Assembly: GCF_002741075.1 (NCBI RefSeq) | Contig: NZ_CP016634.1 | Span: forward strand, 4,516,501 to 4,580,500 | From: Pseudomonas putida | Lineage (GTDB): Bacteria > Pseudomonadota > Gammaproteobacteria > Pseudomonadales > Pseudomonadaceae | DNA: 64,000 bases | Direction: 5' to 3' | In this document: positions 35,102 through 46,951 of the stretch, one piece after another | Position numbering within the stretch: the stretch's first letter is position 1 | Layout of the letters: each line of letters begins with the position of its first letter | Program-made: the position numbers and the translations under genes | The notes under the pieces: model-generated | The model's input: the letters and a program-made list of their open reading frames with translations, nothing else | Told to the model about the DNA's origin: nothing | Database searches by the model: none

Positions 35102-37680
35102 GACTTGTTCTTGCCCTTGCGCGGCGCGCCGGACTTCGACGGCCCCTTGCGATGCTTGGTCGGTTTGCCGGAAGCCTTGGCGCCCTTCTCAGACTTACCG
35201 CTGGCGTGGCTGTGACGGGCCTCGCTCATCAGCGCCTTTTTCATTTCACGGCTTTTGCGCACTTCGGCGTTACGCTGCACGGCATCCTTGGGGAAGTACG
35301 CCTCAGCAGCTTCGCTCTTGCGACTGCGCGGCTTAGGCGAGATCTTCGCCTCGGAAACCACTGCAGGCTCCGCCCCAGGTGCCTCTTTTTTACCAGCAGC
35401 GCCAGCAGGCTTGCGCCCTACGGGAGCGTTGACGCTCGCCTCGGACATTTCGAAGTCGATCTTGCGCTGCTCCAGGTCGACACGCATGACCTTGACTTCG
35501 ACGGTATCGCCCAGACGGAAACTGCGACCGCTGCGCTCACCGGACAGGCGGTGGTGCACCGGGTCGAAGTGGTAGTAGTCACCCGGCAAGGCGCTGACGT
35601 GCACCAGGCCTTCCACATAGATGTCGGTCAGCTCGATGAACAGGCCGAAGCCGGTCACGGCGGTGATCACGCCCGGGAAAGTCTCGCCGACGCGGTCGCG
35701 CATGTATTCGCACTTGAGCCAGTTGACCACATCGCGCGTGGCCTCATCGGCGCGCCGCTCGGTCATCGAGCATTGCTCACCCATTTGGTCCAGGGTGTTC
35801 TCGTCGTACGGGTAGATGCGCGCCTTCGGAATGCTCATCGCACCAGCCCGCTTGACGTGCGGCGTGTCGATCTTCGAGCGGATCACGCTGCGGATGGCGC
35901 GGTGCACCAGCAGGTCCGGGTAGCGGCGGATCGGCGAGGTGAAGTGGGTGTAAGCCTCGTAGTTCAGGCCGAAGTGGCCGTTGTTCTCGACGCTGTACAC
36001 CGCCTGGCTCAGCGAGCGCAGCATGACGGTCTGGATCAGATGGAAATCCGGGCGCCCGGCAATGCTCGCCAGCAGAGCCTGGTAGTCCTTCGGCGAAGGC
36101 TCCTTGCCCTTGTGCAGCGACAGACCGAGCTCACCGAGGAAGGCGCGCAGTTTTTCCAGGCGCTCCGGTGGCGGACCATCGTGCACACGGTACAGCGCCG
36201 GGACGCCGTGCTTCTGCAGGAACTCAGCGGTGGCCACGTTGGCCGCCAACATGCATTCCTCGATCAGCTTGTGGGCATCGTTGCGTACAGTCGGGCGAAT
36301 TTCATCGATCTTGCGGTCTTCACCGAAGATGATGCGGGTTTCCTGGGTCTCGAAGTCGATCGCGCCACGGGTGTGACGAGCCGCTACCAGTGCCTTGTAC
36401 AGGGCATAGAGGTGCTTGAGGTCGGGCAGTACCGCGCTGTACTCCTCGCGCAGAGCCTTGCCTTCGCGGGTACGGGCATGTTCGAGCATGCTGCTGACCT
36501 TGTTGTAGGTCAGACGGGCATGGGAGTGGATCACCGCTTCGTAGAACTGGTAGTCGACCATCTGGCCGGCCTTGTTGATGGTCATTTCGCAGACCATGGC
36601 CAGGCGATCGACATGCGGGTTCAGCGAACACAGGCCGTTGGACAGTTCCTCAGGCAGCATCGGAATCACGCGCTCGGGGAAGTACACCGAGTTACCGCGT
36701 TGCTGGGCCTCGACATCCAGGGCCGAGCCCAGACGCACGTAGCTGGAGACGTCGGCGATCGCCACGTAGAGGCGCCAGCCGCCCGAGAACAGCCGCAGCT
36801 TGCCCAGAGGCTCGCAATAGACGGCGTCGTCGAAGTCGCGCGCGTCCTCACCGTCGATGGTGACGAACGGAAGGTGGCGCAGGTCGATGCGCTTTTCCTT
36901 GTCCTTCTCTTCGACTTCGGAGCGGAACTTGCGCGCTTCCTTGATCACATCCTTAGGCCAGACGTGAGGAATGTCGTAGCTGCGCAGCGCGACATCGATC
37001 TCCATGCCTGGCGCCATGTAGTTGCCGATCACCTCGACCACATCGCCCTGGGGCTGGAAACGCGGGGTAGGCCAATGGGTGATCTTGATCTCGACGAATT
37101 GGCCGATCTTGGCGCCACCGTTACGCCCGGCGGTCACCAGCACTTCCTGCTGGATCTTCGGGTTGTCCGGGGTGACATAGCCAATACCACCTTCCTCGAA
37201 GTAGCGGCCAACCACACTCTCATGGGCACGGGAGATGATCTCGACCAGGGCACCTTCACGGCGGCCACGGCGATCGACACCGGAAACCCGGGCCAGGCCG
37301 CGGTCACCGTCGAACACCAGGCGCATCTGTGCAGGGCTCAGGAAGAGGTCTTCACTGCCGTCGTCAGGGATCAGGAAACCGAAACCATCGCGGTGGCCGG
37401 AGACACGACCGCAGATCAGGTCCAGCTTGTCTACCGGGGCATAGGTGCCGCGCCGGGTATAGATAAGCTGACCATCACGCTCCATGGCGCGCAGACGGCG
37501 GCGCAGGGCTTCGATCTGGTCTTCTTCGTGCAGGCCGAACTCGGCGGCCAGCTCTTCGCGGGCGGCCGGCTCGCCACGGTCGGCGAGACGCTGCAGGATC
37601 AGCTCACGGCTTGGGATGGGATTATCGTATTTTTCCGCTTCGCGAGCGGCCTCGGGATCGAGGGATTGCCAATCGGCCAT
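35098..37680 (-). CDS. rnr: Ribonuclease R
   Basis: 860 residues. It has an N-terminal winged helix (SRELILQRLADRGEP), cold-shock domains, the RNB catalytic core with IDGEDARDFDDAVYCE (metal-binding aspartates), an S1 domain (GVITAVTGFGLFIELTD) and a Lys/Arg/Ser-rich basic tail. It is a 3'-5' exoribonuclease that degrades structured RNA. Start ATG 37680 (MADWQSLDP). Operon with rlmB. Confidence 0.96.
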   Translation of the reverse strand: MADWQSLDPEAAREAEKYDNPIPSRELILQRLADRGEPAAREELAAEFGLHEEDQIEALRRRLRAMERDGQLIYTRRGTYAPVDKLDLICGRVSGHRDGFGFLIPDDGSEDLFLSPAQMRLVFDGDRGLARVSGVDRRGRREGALVEIISRAHESVVGRYFEEGGIGYVTPDNPKIQQEVLVTAGRNGGAKIGQFVEIKITHWPTPRFQPQGDVVEVIGNYMAPGMEIDVALRSYDIPHVWPKDVIKEARKFRSEVEEKDKEKRIDLRHLPFVTIDGEDARDFDDAVYCEPLGKLRLFSGGWRLYVAIADVSSYVRLGSALDVEAQQRGNSVYFPERVIPMLPEELSNGLCSLNPHVDRLAMVCEMTINKAGQMVDYQFYEAVIHSHARLTYNKVSSMLEHARTREGKALREEYSAVLPDLKHLYALYKALVAARHTRGAIDFETQETRIIFGEDRKIDEIRPTVRNDAHKLIEECMLAANVATAEFLQKHGVPALYRVHDGPPPERLEKLRAFLGELGLSLHKGKEPSPKDYQALLASIAGRPDFHLIQTVMLRSLSQAVYSVENNGHFGLNYEAYTHFTSPIRRYPDLLVHRAIRSVIRSKIDTPHVKRAGAMSIPKARIYPYDENTLDQMGEQCSMTERRADEATRDVVNWLKCEYMRDRVGETFPGVITAVTGFGLFIELTDIYVEGLVHVSALPGDYYHFDPVHHRLSGERSGRSFRLGDTVEVKVMRVDLEQRKIDFEMSEASVNAPVGRKPAGAAGKKEAPGAEPAVVSEAKISPKPRSRKSEAAEAYFPKDAVQRNAEVRKSREMKKALMSEARHSHASGKSEKGAKASGKPTKHRKGPSKSGAPRKGKNKS

Positions 37681-37842
37681 CAGAAGGGGTTCACCTTGGG
37701 GTATATAGATAGGAATTCTGGCATAGGCGTATTGAAACCGGAAATGTCTGCCTTGGACAGCCCCAGCGGAGCGTCGAGATAGAGGCAATAGCCCTGCGGA
37801 ATCAACAAGTTGAATTTTTTGAAATTTTTTTTGATCCGGGGC

Positions 37843-37871
37843 TTTACAGCCCTCAGGAGCGTCCGTATAGT
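37843..37871 (+). promoter_or_regulatory. Sigma-70 promoter of the tRNA-Leu pair
   Basis: TTTACA (37843-37848) and TATAGT (37866-37871) are 17 bp apart. A GC-rich stretch (TGCGCACC) follows the -10, as in stringently controlled stable-RNA promoters. The first tRNA begins 83 nt downstream. Confidence 0.7.
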
Positions 37872-37953
37872 GCGCACCACAACGACGGACAGCCGACGTT
37901 GTAGTTGAGATGAAACGCGATGTAAAGCATCATGTGACCTCGACGAAATGTGT

Positions 37954-38040
37954 GCCCAGGTGGCGGAATTGGTAGACGCGCTGGTTTCAGGTATCAGTGG
38001 CTTAACGGCCGTGGAAGTTCGAGTCTTCTCCTGGGCACCA
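37954..38040 (+). tRNA. tRNA-Leu (anticodon CAG), copy 1
   Basis: 87 nt with encoded CCA. Acceptor stem GCCCAGG/CCTGGGC; anticodon stem CTGGT/ATCAG with loop TTCAGGT, giving CAG; long variable arm GTGGCTTAACGGCCGT and T-arm GTTCGAGTC. It is the class II layout of tRNA-Leu. Confidence 0.96.
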
Positions 38041-38113
38041 AATATTTCGAGCGATAGATAGCAAATTGTCTGTCACTCAGCAACATGATTCATGCTGTAG
38101 ATGTAAAAGCTTT

Positions 38114-38200
38114 GCCCAGGTGGCGGAATTGGTAGACGCGCTGGTTTCAGGTATCAGTGACTTAACGGTCGTGGAAGTTCGAGTCTTCTCCTGGGCACCA
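38114..38200 (+). tRNA. tRNA-Leu (anticodon CAG), copy 2
   Basis: Differs from copy 1 only by a compensatory G-C to A-T change in the variable arm (GTGACTTAACGGTCGT). It lies 73 nt downstream and is followed by a strong terminator, so the two form one transcript. Confidence 0.96.
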
Positions 38201-38203
38201 TAT

Positions 38204-38234
38204 AAAAACCCACTAGCTTGCTAGTGGGTTTTTT
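38204..38234 (+). terminator. Rho-independent terminator of the tRNA-Leu operon
   Basis: A stem AAACCCACTAG/CTAGTGGGTTT with a CTTG loop is followed by a T-run. Confidence 0.92.
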
Positions 38235-38441
38235 CTTGCCTGCGATTTAACCGCCCCCTCACCCGAGAACACCGACAAGCGCCACGCATCCTCCATCTCG
38301 GGGAAACCCGCCCCCCCGAAAATGGGCGCACGCCTTTTCGCCCTTTGTCTATTCATGAATTTCTCGCCACACGGCCACTTGAGAAACGATTTCGTTTACC
38401 ATTGTTTCGAAATATGTAGCCGTAAGCGAGGAAGTACCCGC

Positions 38442-39455
38442 ATGACGATCCGCCCGCAACTGCTGATGCGCAGCCTGGCCGCCGCCCTCTTCGGCCTGGT
38501 GATCGGCGCACCGGCCGCCTTGGCTGACGAACCGGTCACCCTGACCCTGTACAACGGCCAGCACAAGGAAATCGGCGAAGCTATCGCCAAGGCCTATGAG
38601 GCCAAGACCGGCATCCATATCAATATTCGCAAGGGCAGCAGCAACCAGCTGGCCAGCCAGATCATCGAGGAAGGCGATCGCTCGCCCGCCGATGTCATCT
38701 ATACCGAAGAATCCCCACCCCTGAACAACCTGGGCGAACTAGGCCTGCTGGCAAAAATCGACGCAGCGACCCTGGACATGCTGCCCAAGGAATACGTCGG
38801 CGCCAACGGCACCTGGATGGGCGTGACCGCGCGGACCCGCATCGTGGTGTTCAACCCGAAGAAGATCGACGAGAAGGATCTGCCGCAAAGCGTGATGGAC
38901 TTTGCCAACCCCGAATGGGATGGCCGTGTTGGCTACGTGCCCACCAGCGGCGCCTTCCAGGAGCAGGCCGTGGCCATCCTCAAGCTGCATGGCCGCGAAG
39001 CGACCGAGGAATGGCTCACCGGCCTCAAGGCCTTCGGCAAGGCCTATACCAACAACATGGTCGCCCTCAAAGCGGTGGAGCGCGGTGAAGTCGATACCGT
39101 GCTGGTGAACAACTACTACTGGTATGCCCTCAAACGCGAGCGCGGCCAGCTGGACTCCAAGCTCTACTACCTGGCCGACGGCGACGCCGGCAACCTGGTG
39201 ACCATCTCCGGTGCTGGCGCAGTCAAGGCCAGCAAGCACCCGAAAGAAGCCCAGGCCCTGCTCAACTGGATGGCCAGCGAAGAAGGCCAGCGTGTCATCA
39301 CCCAGACCACCGCCGAATACCCGCTGCATAAAGGCATGATCTCCGATCAAGGCCTGAAACCGTTCGAAGAGCTGCGCCCACCGAAGATCTCGCCGGCCGA
39401 CCTTGGCAATGCCGAGGAAGCCTTGGAACTTGAACGCGAGGTCGGCCTGCTCTGA
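38442..39455 (+). CDS. Iron(III) ABC transporter periplasmic substrate-binding protein (FbpA/FutA type)
   Basis: 337 residues. A signal peptide (LLMRSLAAALFGLVIGAPAA, cleavage after ALA) precedes EPVTLTLYNGQHKEIGEAIA. The pair of tyrosines in VLVNNYYWYALKRE is typical for direct ferric ion binding in this class. It delivers Fe3+ to the permease encoded next. GAGGAAG stands 7 nt before the ATG. A palindrome AAACGA-TT-TCGTTT lies upstream at 38384-38397, but it is not a good Fur box. Confidence 0.92.
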   Translation: MTIRPQLLMRSLAAALFGLVIGAPAALADEPVTLTLYNGQHKEIGEAIAKAYEAKTGIHINIRKGSSNQLASQIIEEGDRSPADVIYTEESPPLNNLGELGLLAKIDAATLDMLPKEYVGANGTWMGVTARTRIVVFNPKKIDEKDLPQSVMDFANPEWDGRVGYVPTSGAFQEQAVAILKLHGREATEEWLTGLKAFGKAYTNNMVALKAVERGEVDTVLVNNYYWYALKRERGQLDSKLYYLADGDAGNLVTISGAGAVKASKHPKEAQALLNWMASEEGQRVITQTTAEYPLHKGMISDQGLKPFEELRPPKISPADLGNAEEALELEREVGLL

Positions 39456-41020
39456 TGACCGCCGCCCTGCCCCAGCCTGCCCTGGCGCGCTTCGTGCCAC
39501 GCCGCAAGCGCCCCTCGATCTGGGTGATGCTGCCTGTCCTGTTCCTGGTGGCGATGAGCTTGCTGCCATTGCTCTATGTCGCCCTCAAGGCATGGCAAGC
39601 TGGCTGGCATGAAGCCTTTCGCCTGCTCTGGCGCCCCTTCGTCTGGGGGCTGCTGCGCAACACCTTGATGCTGATGGTGGGCGTCACGGTGGCCTGTCTG
39701 ATCGTCGGACTGGCATTGGCCTGGCTGCTGGAGCGCAGCGACCTGCCCGGTCGTCGCCTATGGGGTGTGGTGCTGTGTCTGCCGTTTGCAGTGCCTTCGT
39801 TTGTCAGCAGCTTTACCTGGGTGTCACTGAGTTCGGACTTCGAGGGCCTGGGCGGGGCGATCCTGGTCATGGCGCTGTCCAAGTATCCGTTGGTATTCCT
39901 ACCGGTGGCCGCGACGCTGCGCAACCTCGACACGTCTTTGGAAGAATCGGCGCGCACCTTGGGCTGCAGCCGCTGGGGCGTGTTCTTCAAGGTTACCCTC
40001 CCCCTGCTGTGGCCTTCGATGATCGGCGGTGCGCTGCTGATCGCCCTGCACATGCTGGTTGAATTCGGCGCCCTGTCCATCCTGGGCCTGCAGACCTTCA
40101 CGACAGCGATCTACCAGCAATTCGAACTGGAGTTCAGCAACGCCAACGCGGCCATGCTCTCGGCGGTGCTGCTGGCGTTATGCTTGGCGATGCTCTGGCT
40201 GGAATTGCGCGTGCGCGGCAAAGCGCGCCATGTGCGAATCGGCCAAGGCGTGGCACGTCGTGGCCAACCAGTTCGCCTGCGAAGCTGGATGCCATTGGGG
40301 CAACTTTTCTGCCTGGCACTGGCTGTACTGGGCAGCGGTATTCCCTTGGCCATGCTCGGCTATTGGTTGAGCGTGGGCTCATCGGCAGCATTCCCGATCA
40401 CGGAAATCGGCAAGGCGCTGCTGACGTCGCTGTCGGTCTCTCTGGGCGGCGCTGGTTTTTGCGTGTTGCTGGCGCTGCCCATCAGCTTCCTGGTGGTGCG
40501 CTACAAAGGCCGCCTGGCGATCTGGGCCGAGCGCCTGCCCTACCTGCTGCATGCCCTGCCAGGGCTGGTGATCGCGCTGACGCTGGTGTTCTTCGCCTTG
40601 CACTATGTGCCGGCGCTTTACCAGACATCCGCCCTGCTGCTGCTGGCCTATGCCCTGCTGTTCTTGCCGCTGGCCCAGGCACCGGTACGCACAGCCCTCA
40701 ACAAGGCTTCACCGACACTCGAAGAGGCGGCCCGCACCTTGGGCGCCAGCAGCCTTGGCGCCTTCTGCCGGGTGACGCTGCCGATCATCTTCCCCGCGCT
40801 GGCGGCGGCCTTTGCCTTGGTGTTCCTCGACGCCATGAAAGAGCTGACCGCTACGCTGCTGCTCAGCCCGACCGGCATGACCACCCTGGCGACCGAAGTC
40901 TGGGCGCATACCGCCAACGTCGAATTCGCGGCAGCGGCGCCTTATGCGGCGCTGTTGATCGTGGTTTCGGGGTTGCCGGTGTATCTTCTGACGACACGGA
41001 TGTATCTGAACAAGGCGTAA
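39455..41020 (+). CDS. Iron(III) ABC transporter permease (fused, FbpB type)
   Basis: 521 residues with about 12 membrane helices forming two permease halves. Each has an EAA-type coupling loop: LEESARTLGCSRWGVFFKV in the first, LEEAARTLGASSLGAFCRV in the second. The ATG overlaps the binding-protein stop (TGATG). No ATPase gene follows; it must be encoded elsewhere. Confidence 0.92.
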   Translation: MTAALPQPALARFVPRRKRPSIWVMLPVLFLVAMSLLPLLYVALKAWQAGWHEAFRLLWRPFVWGLLRNTLMLMVGVTVACLIVGLALAWLLERSDLPGRRLWGVVLCLPFAVPSFVSSFTWVSLSSDFEGLGGAILVMALSKYPLVFLPVAATLRNLDTSLEESARTLGCSRWGVFFKVTLPLLWPSMIGGALLIALHMLVEFGALSILGLQTFTTAIYQQFELEFSNANAAMLSAVLLALCLAMLWLELRVRGKARHVRIGQGVARRGQPVRLRSWMPLGQLFCLALAVLGSGIPLAMLGYWLSVGSSAAFPITEIGKALLTSLSVSLGGAGFCVLLALPISFLVVRYKGRLAIWAERLPYLLHALPGLVIALTLVFFALHYVPALYQTSALLLLAYALLFLPLAQAPVRTALNKASPTLEEAARTLGASSLGAFCRVTLPIIFPALAAAFALVFLDAMKELTATLLLSPTGMTTLATEVWAHTANVEFAAAAPYAALLIVVSGLPVYLLTTRMYLNKA

Positions 41021-41121
41021 ACCTTTTCGCAGAACCCACCCTGCAGGACCTTGGGGCTGCCTTGCACACCCAAGGTCCGGCAGGGCAACAGTTGCCCAGT
41101 CACAACCCCCAACGATCTTTT

Positions 41122-43056
41122 TCAGGCGCGGAACTGCCCCAGGCTCGCCCGCAACTGCGCCGCCAGGTCATCCAGCACCTTGCTACTGGCCGTGGTCTGC
41201 ATCACCACTTGCGCCGATCGCTCGGCCTGCGCATGAATGTTCTCCACCCGCCCGCGCACAGCCTGCGCCCCATTGGCCTGCTGCTCAGCCGCCCGGGTCG
41301 CCAGGCCAATGGCCGAATGCACCTGTTCGACCGCCGCCTGCACCGACTGCTGGCGGCGCTCGTTATCACGCAGCACCAGCAATCCTTCGCTGGCCTGGCG
41401 ACCGGCCTGACCGATGGTCGCCACCGCCTCTTTAGCACCCGCCTGCAAGGCGGCGATATGCGCCTGGATATCGCCCGTGGAACTCTGGGTCTTGCTTGCC
41501 AGGGCGCGCACCTCATCGGCGACCACGGCAAAGCCGCGCCCAGTCTCGCCGGCCCGGGCAGCCTCGATGGCGGCGTTGAGCGCCAGCAAGTTGGTTTGCT
41601 CGGCGATGCCGTGAATCACGGTCAGTACCACTTCGATCTGTTCGCTCTGCTTGGCCAGCCGCTCGATCACCTGAGAGCCTGTCTCCACCTCCCCGGCCAG
41701 GTTCTCGATCAGACGCGCCAGCTGGGTGGAAGCGCGACTGTTCTCGTCAGTGGCCTGGCGAATATCCACTACCTGCTGCAAGGCGGCTTGCATGGCCTGG
41801 CTTTCGGCCTGGGCCTCATCCGCCATGCTCGAAAGGTCACGCAGGCTGGCAGCAACTTCATCACGTTGCAGCGCAGCGGCTGCGTCGGCGCCCGCATTGC
41901 GCTGAGCCATGGTGTCGATCTCCACCCCCGTACGCTGAGCCACTTCGCCAGCCTCACGGACGATGGGCTGCAGCTTGTCGACAAAGCGATTGACCGCAGA
42001 GGCCATGTCGCCGATCTCGTCACGGCTGTCGAGGGTCACTCGCTTGGTCAGATCGCCCTCTCCCGCCGCCAGGTCATTCAGCGCCCCAATCAACAGGCGC
42101 AGCTTGTTGACCACACGGCGCCCCAGCACCACGGCGACGACAAGAAGCACACCCAACCCCACCAGCACCAGGCCTAAGCCGATCCGCCAGCGCAGCTCGG
42201 CAGCGGCATCACGCACCGTTTGCGCGGTATTGGCCTGCATGGCGGTAGCGCTGTTCTGTGCCGTCTCAAGGCGCGCCCGCAGGGCCTTGCCGCTATCGGC
42301 GGCGGCTGCCACGAGGCTATCGCCCACCAGTTGCTCGCCGCTGGCGATCAAGGTCGCAAAGCGCTGGTCCAGCGCCTTGAGTTCCTGCTCCACGCCAGCG
42401 GTGGATACGCCCATCAGCACCTTGCCGATCTCGGCGCCATTGGGGTTGATAGAGGCCTCGACGTAGTACACCGAAGGGTCCTTGCGCGCAGCATCGAGCA
42501 CCTTGTCCAAGGCACGCTCACCCTGCCCGCGCTCGATCAGCACCTGGTTGATGGGGTTTTGCCTGTTCAGATAGCGGGTCAGGTGCTGGCCCTGGGCGTC
42601 GTCGTAAATGACAAACAACACGTTCGGATTGCGCTGGGCGCGACGTGCGAAGTCCGAGAGCGTGGGTACGTCGTTGTCCCAGATGGCGCGCGGCGCAACC
42701 GAGGCCAGCAGCTCGGCCATGTCGTTGGCCGAATCCTTGAGGTTCTTCTCCAGCGTCATACGCAGTTGCTGCTGCTCGCTCTGCAGCCGCTCGGAAAGAC
42801 CAGCGCTCAAGCGCTGGCGGGTACTGGCCGAGAGGCTGTCGAGCCCGGCGCGGACATCCTGCCCGGCCTGCTCCAGCTCGCCGGCCAGTTTCTGGCTGTC
42901 GCTGCCCAGGCGTGCGCCCAAATCGGCTTCCAGGGCCGTGACCGTGCTCCGCGTCAGTGCAACGGCAACCAGCACCTGCACCAGAAGAGCGATACCAAGT
43001 GCAACAAACACTGGCCGCAAGAGGCGGCTTCGTAACAGTGAAAGAATGGCAGACAC
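41122..43056 (-). CDS. Methyl-accepting chemotaxis protein
   Basis: 644 residues. TM1 ([20 protein letters not shown], about residues 15-34) and TM2 ([20 protein letters not shown], about 292-311) frame a ~255-residue periplasmic sensor domain, mostly helical. A HAMP region follows ([21 protein letters not shown]). The signalling hairpin tip [20 protein letters not shown] marks a CheA/CheW-coupling receptor. The ligand is unknown. It is transcribed alone. Confidence 0.93.
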   Translation of the reverse strand: MSAILSLLRSRLLRPVFVALGIALLVQVLVAVALTRSTVTALEADLGARLGSDSQKLAGELEQAGQDVRAGLDSLSASTRQRLSAGLSERLQSEQQQLRMTLEKNLKDSANDMAELLASVAPRAIWDNDVPTLSDFARRAQRNPNVLFVIYDDAQGQHLTRYLNRQNPINQVLIERGQGERALDKVLDAARKDPSVYYVEASINPNGAEIGKVLMGVSTAGVEQELKALDQRFATLIASGEQLVGDSLVAAAADSGKALRARLETAQNSATAMQANTAQTVRDAAAELRWRIGLGLVLVGLGVLLVVAVVLGRRVVNKLRLLIGALNDLAAGEGDLTKRVTLDSRDEIGDMASAVNRFVDKLQPIVREAGEVAQRTGVEIDTMAQRNAGADAAAALQRDEVAASLRDLSSMADEAQAESQAMQAALQQVVDIRQATDENSRASTQLARLIENLAGEVETGSQVIERLAKQSEQIEVVLTVIHGIAEQTNLLALNAAIEAARAGETGRGFAVVADEVRALASKTQSSTGDIQAHIAALQAGAKEAVATIGQAGRQASEGLLVLRDNERRQQSVQAAVEQVHSAIGLATRAAEQQANGAQAVRGRVENIHAQAERSAQVVMQTTASSKVLDDLAAQLRASLGQFRA

Positions 43057-43197
43057 GTTGTAACTCCCGTGTTTTCTGGCGCCATTACTTTGATGGCGCT
43101 GACAGGAGTTTCATACAGCAAGGGCTGTGCCCAGCGCAGCAGGGATAAACGCCAATGTCTGGCGCCGGGCATGGCATTTCTGCATAGCGCCCAAATG

Positions 43198-43231
43198 AAA
43201 ACGCCGCGCCTCCTTGCGGGGGCGCGGCGTT
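43198..43231 (-). terminator. Terminator of purA
   Basis: An 11-bp GC-rich stem AACGCCGCGCC/GGCGCGGCGTT is followed on the minus strand by a short U-run. It lies 24 nt past the purA stop. Confidence 0.85.
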
Positions 43232-43254
43232 CAATCAACGGCCGAGGCGGCTGA

Positions 43255-44562
<1,308 letters not shown>

Positions 44563-44603
44563 TCACGCAAACTTGGTTGCCGGCCTACGGCCGACGAAGA
44601 AAC

Positions 44604-45791
44604 TCACTGGGTCAGCGGCAGTACCTGCCAGCGCCCGTCTTGCTGAATCAATTGCCGATCACAATCCGCCTCGAGAGCAGCACTCAACGGCTGGCCAGGC
44701 AGGGCCTGGACCACACGCTGGCCCTCGTTGCGCAACTGGCAGACCATCTGCCAGAGGGCCGTGTCGCCACTGTCGGGCATCCAGATCCCGCCAGAAGGCA
44801 ATACGACCTCCGCTCGCCCCAGTGTGACCAGGGTCTTCAAATCCGTGGAGAAACCGGTAGCCGGGCGCGCCCGGCCAAAGTCGGCGCCGATATCGTCGTA
44901 GCGCCCGCCCTGGGCGATCGACTGACCGACACCTGGAACGAACACCGCGAACACCACGCCGGTGTGATAGTGATAACCGCGCAGCTCGCCCAGGTCGAAG
45001 TACAGCGGCAAGTCCGGATAACGCGCCGCCAGGCGATCGGCGATCGCCAGCAGGTCATCCAGTGCCGCCAATACGCTGGCCGGCGCGCGTCCCAACCGAA
45101 CACGGGCCTCGGCCAGCACTTCGCGGCTACCGCACAGCTCGGTCAGTGCACGCAGCATGTTGCCCAGATCCTTCGGCAGGTCGGCGGTCAGGGCCTGCAC
45201 TTCATCGACGGCCTTGCGCTGCAGGGCGTCGAACAACTGCTGCTCGACAGCGCCGGACAAGCCGGCGGCACGGGCCAGGCCGCGGTAGATGCCTACATGG
45301 CCGAGGTCCATGTGCACATCGGCGACATCGGTCAGTTGCAGCGTGGCGAGCATCAGGCTGATGACCTCGACATCGCTGGTGGGGCTGGCATCGCCGTACA
45401 ATTCGGCGCCGAGTTGAATCGGGCTGCGCGAAGTAGACAGGGCGCGGGGTTGGGCATGCAGAACGCTACCGGCATAACACAGACGGCTCGGCCCTTCGCG
45501 ACGCAGGGTATGGGCGTCGATACGCGCTACCTGCGGGGTGAAGTCGGCGCGGAAGCCCATCAGGCGGCCGGACTGCGGGTCGACCACCTTGAAGGTGCGC
45601 TGATCCAGGTCCTGTCCGGCACCGGTGAGCAGCGATTCCAGGTACTCGATATGCGGGGTGACGACCAGCTCGTAACCCCAACTCTGGAACAGGTCCAACA
45701 CCTGGCGACGCGCGATCTCGATGCGCGCAGCCTCAGGCGGCAGTACTTCCTCGATGCCATCTGGCAGCAGCCAGCGGTCTACCGTTGCCAT
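44604..45791 (-). CDS. hisZ: ATP phosphoribosyltransferase regulatory subunit HisZ
   Basis: 395 residues, resembling the catalytic core of histidyl-tRNA synthetase: [30 protein letters not shown] and the reduced motif YYTG-like [10 protein letters not shown]. It lacks the anticodon-binding domain. It forms the hetero-octamer with short-form HisG, the first enzyme of histidine synthesis. Start ATG 45791. It lies between hflC and purA, as usual in pseudomonads. Confidence 0.95.
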   Translation of the reverse strand: MATVDRWLLPDGIEEVLPPEAARIEIARRQVLDLFQSWGYELVVTPHIEYLESLLTGAGQDLDQRTFKVVDPQSGRLMGFRADFTPQVARIDAHTLRREGPSRLCYAGSVLHAQPRALSTSRSPIQLGAELYGDASPTSDVEVISLMLATLQLTDVADVHMDLGHVGIYRGLARAAGLSGAVEQQLFDALQRKAVDEVQALTADLPKDLGNMLRALTELCGSREVLAEARVRLGRAPASVLAALDDLLAIADRLAARYPDLPLYFDLGELRGYHYHTGVVFAVFVPGVGQSIAQGGRYDDIGADFGRARPATGFSTDLKTLVTLGRAEVVLPSGGIWMPDSGDTALWQMVCQLRNEGQRVVQALPGQPLSAALEADCDRQLIQQDGRWQVLPLTQ

Positions 45792-45972
45792 TACGCCATT
45801 TCCCCTCTGGTCCGGGCGGCTCGCGAGCGGGCGAGCCGTCAGTGAAGCAGGCATTGGCGCACAGCAGCGGGCAGCACTGATCCCAGCGCTACCACCGTAC
45901 CCAATACCCTCGAATAGCCTTGCGAGCTGACCAAACCGTCAACCGGCGCGTTGCCGATCAACCTTGCAGACG

Positions 45973-45997
45973 CAAAAAAGCCGGGAATTTCCCGGCT
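45973..45997 (-). terminator. Terminator after hflC
   Basis: Stem AGCCGGGA/TCCCGGCT with an ATT loop; on the minus strand it is followed by a run of six U. Confidence 0.9.
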
Positions 45998-46081
45998 GAC
46001 TCATCATACACCCCTTTTCCTTCAGGATGCACCCCGCTTGGCATTTTAGCTGCCGGGCGGGGTGCGTCCTTCAGGAGAAGT

Positions 46082-46951
46082 TCAAGGCTTGCTCTTGTCC
46101 AGGAAGCGGAAGAACTCGTTCTTCGGATCCAGGACCAATACGTCGCTCTTGCTGGAGAAGCTCTCGCGGTATGCCTGCAGGCTACGGTAGAACGCATAGA
46201 AATCCGCGTCCTGGTTGTAGGCCTTGGCATAGATGGCGGCCGCCTGGGCGTCGCCATCACCACGGGTCTCTTCCGCCTCGCGATAGGCCTCGGCCAGCAG
46301 TACACGGCGCTGACGGTCAGCATCGGCGCGGATACCTTCAGCCAGTTCGTTACCCTTGGCCCGGTGTTCGCGAGCCTCACGCTCACGCTCGGTGCTCATG
46401 CGATCGAACACGCTGCGGTTGACTTCCTTCGGCAAGTCGATGGCCTTGACGCGCACATCGACGACCTCGATACCCAGCTCCTTGCTGGCCATGCGGTTCA
46501 GCGAAGCGGTGATGTCCGCCATCAGCGCGTCACGCTCACCGGAGACCACTTCATGCAAGGTACGCTTACCGAACTGGTCACGCAGGCCGCTTTCCAAACG
46601 ACGGGACAGTCGTTCATCGGCAATCTGCTTGAGACCAGAGGTCGCGGTATAGAAGCGCTCGGCATCCTTGACCCGCCACTTGGCATAGGCATCGACCATT
46701 ACCGCTTTCTTCTCGAGGGTCAGGAAACGCTGGGTCGGTGCGTCCAGAGTCATCAGGCGGGCGTCGAACTTGCGCACCTGGTTGACGTAAGGAACCTTCA
46801 CATGCAGGCCCGGCTGGACATCCGCCTGGACCACGCGGCCGAATTGCAGCAATACCGCACGCTCGGTCTGGGACACGATGTAGAAGCTGTTCCAGGCCAC
46901 GATGGCCAGCACCACGGCGGCGATCAGGGCGATCAGCGATTTATTGCTCAT
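46082..46951 (-). CDS. hflC: HflC, SPFH-domain protease modulator
   Basis: 289 residues. One N-terminal membrane helix (LIALIAAVVLAIVAWNSFYI) is followed by the SPFH domain (QTERAVLLQFGRVVQADVQPG). With HflK it forms the large periplasmic cage around FtsH and modulates its proteolysis. Its start overlaps the hflK stop by 1 nt. Confidence 0.96.
   Translation of the reverse strand: MSNKSLIALIAAVVLAIVAWNSFYIVSQTERAVLLQFGRVVQADVQPGLHVKVPYVNQVRKFDARLMTLDAPTQRFLTLEKKAVMVDAYAKWRVKDAERFYTATSGLKQIADERLSRRLESGLRDQFGKRTLHEVVSGERDALMADITASLNRMASKELGIEVVDVRVKAIDLPKEVNRSVFDRMSTEREREAREHRAKGNELAEGIRADADRQRRVLLAEAYREAEETRGDGDAQAAAIYAKAYNQDADFYAFYRSLQAYRESFSSKSDVLVLDPKNEFFRFLDKSKP

Noticed and set aside
35152..37782. 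An 876-codon plus-strand frame opposite rnr
   Set aside because: Antisense shadow of rnr; composition is typical of mirrored codons and no domain can be seen.
37954..38200. The two tRNA-Leu genes as an island attachment site
   Set aside because: tRNA genes are common integration targets, but both copies are intact, closely spaced with their own promoter and terminator, and flanked by core genes on both sides.
38384..38397. Fur box upstream of the iron-binding protein gene
   Set aside because: The palindrome AAACGA-TT-TCGTTT does not match the GATAATGATTATCATTATC consensus well, so I do not call it a Fur site.
40180..42177. A 665-codon plus-strand frame overlapping the iron permease and the chemoreceptor
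   Set aside because: It runs out of frame through the permease and antisense to the chemoreceptor; no ribosome site or motif.
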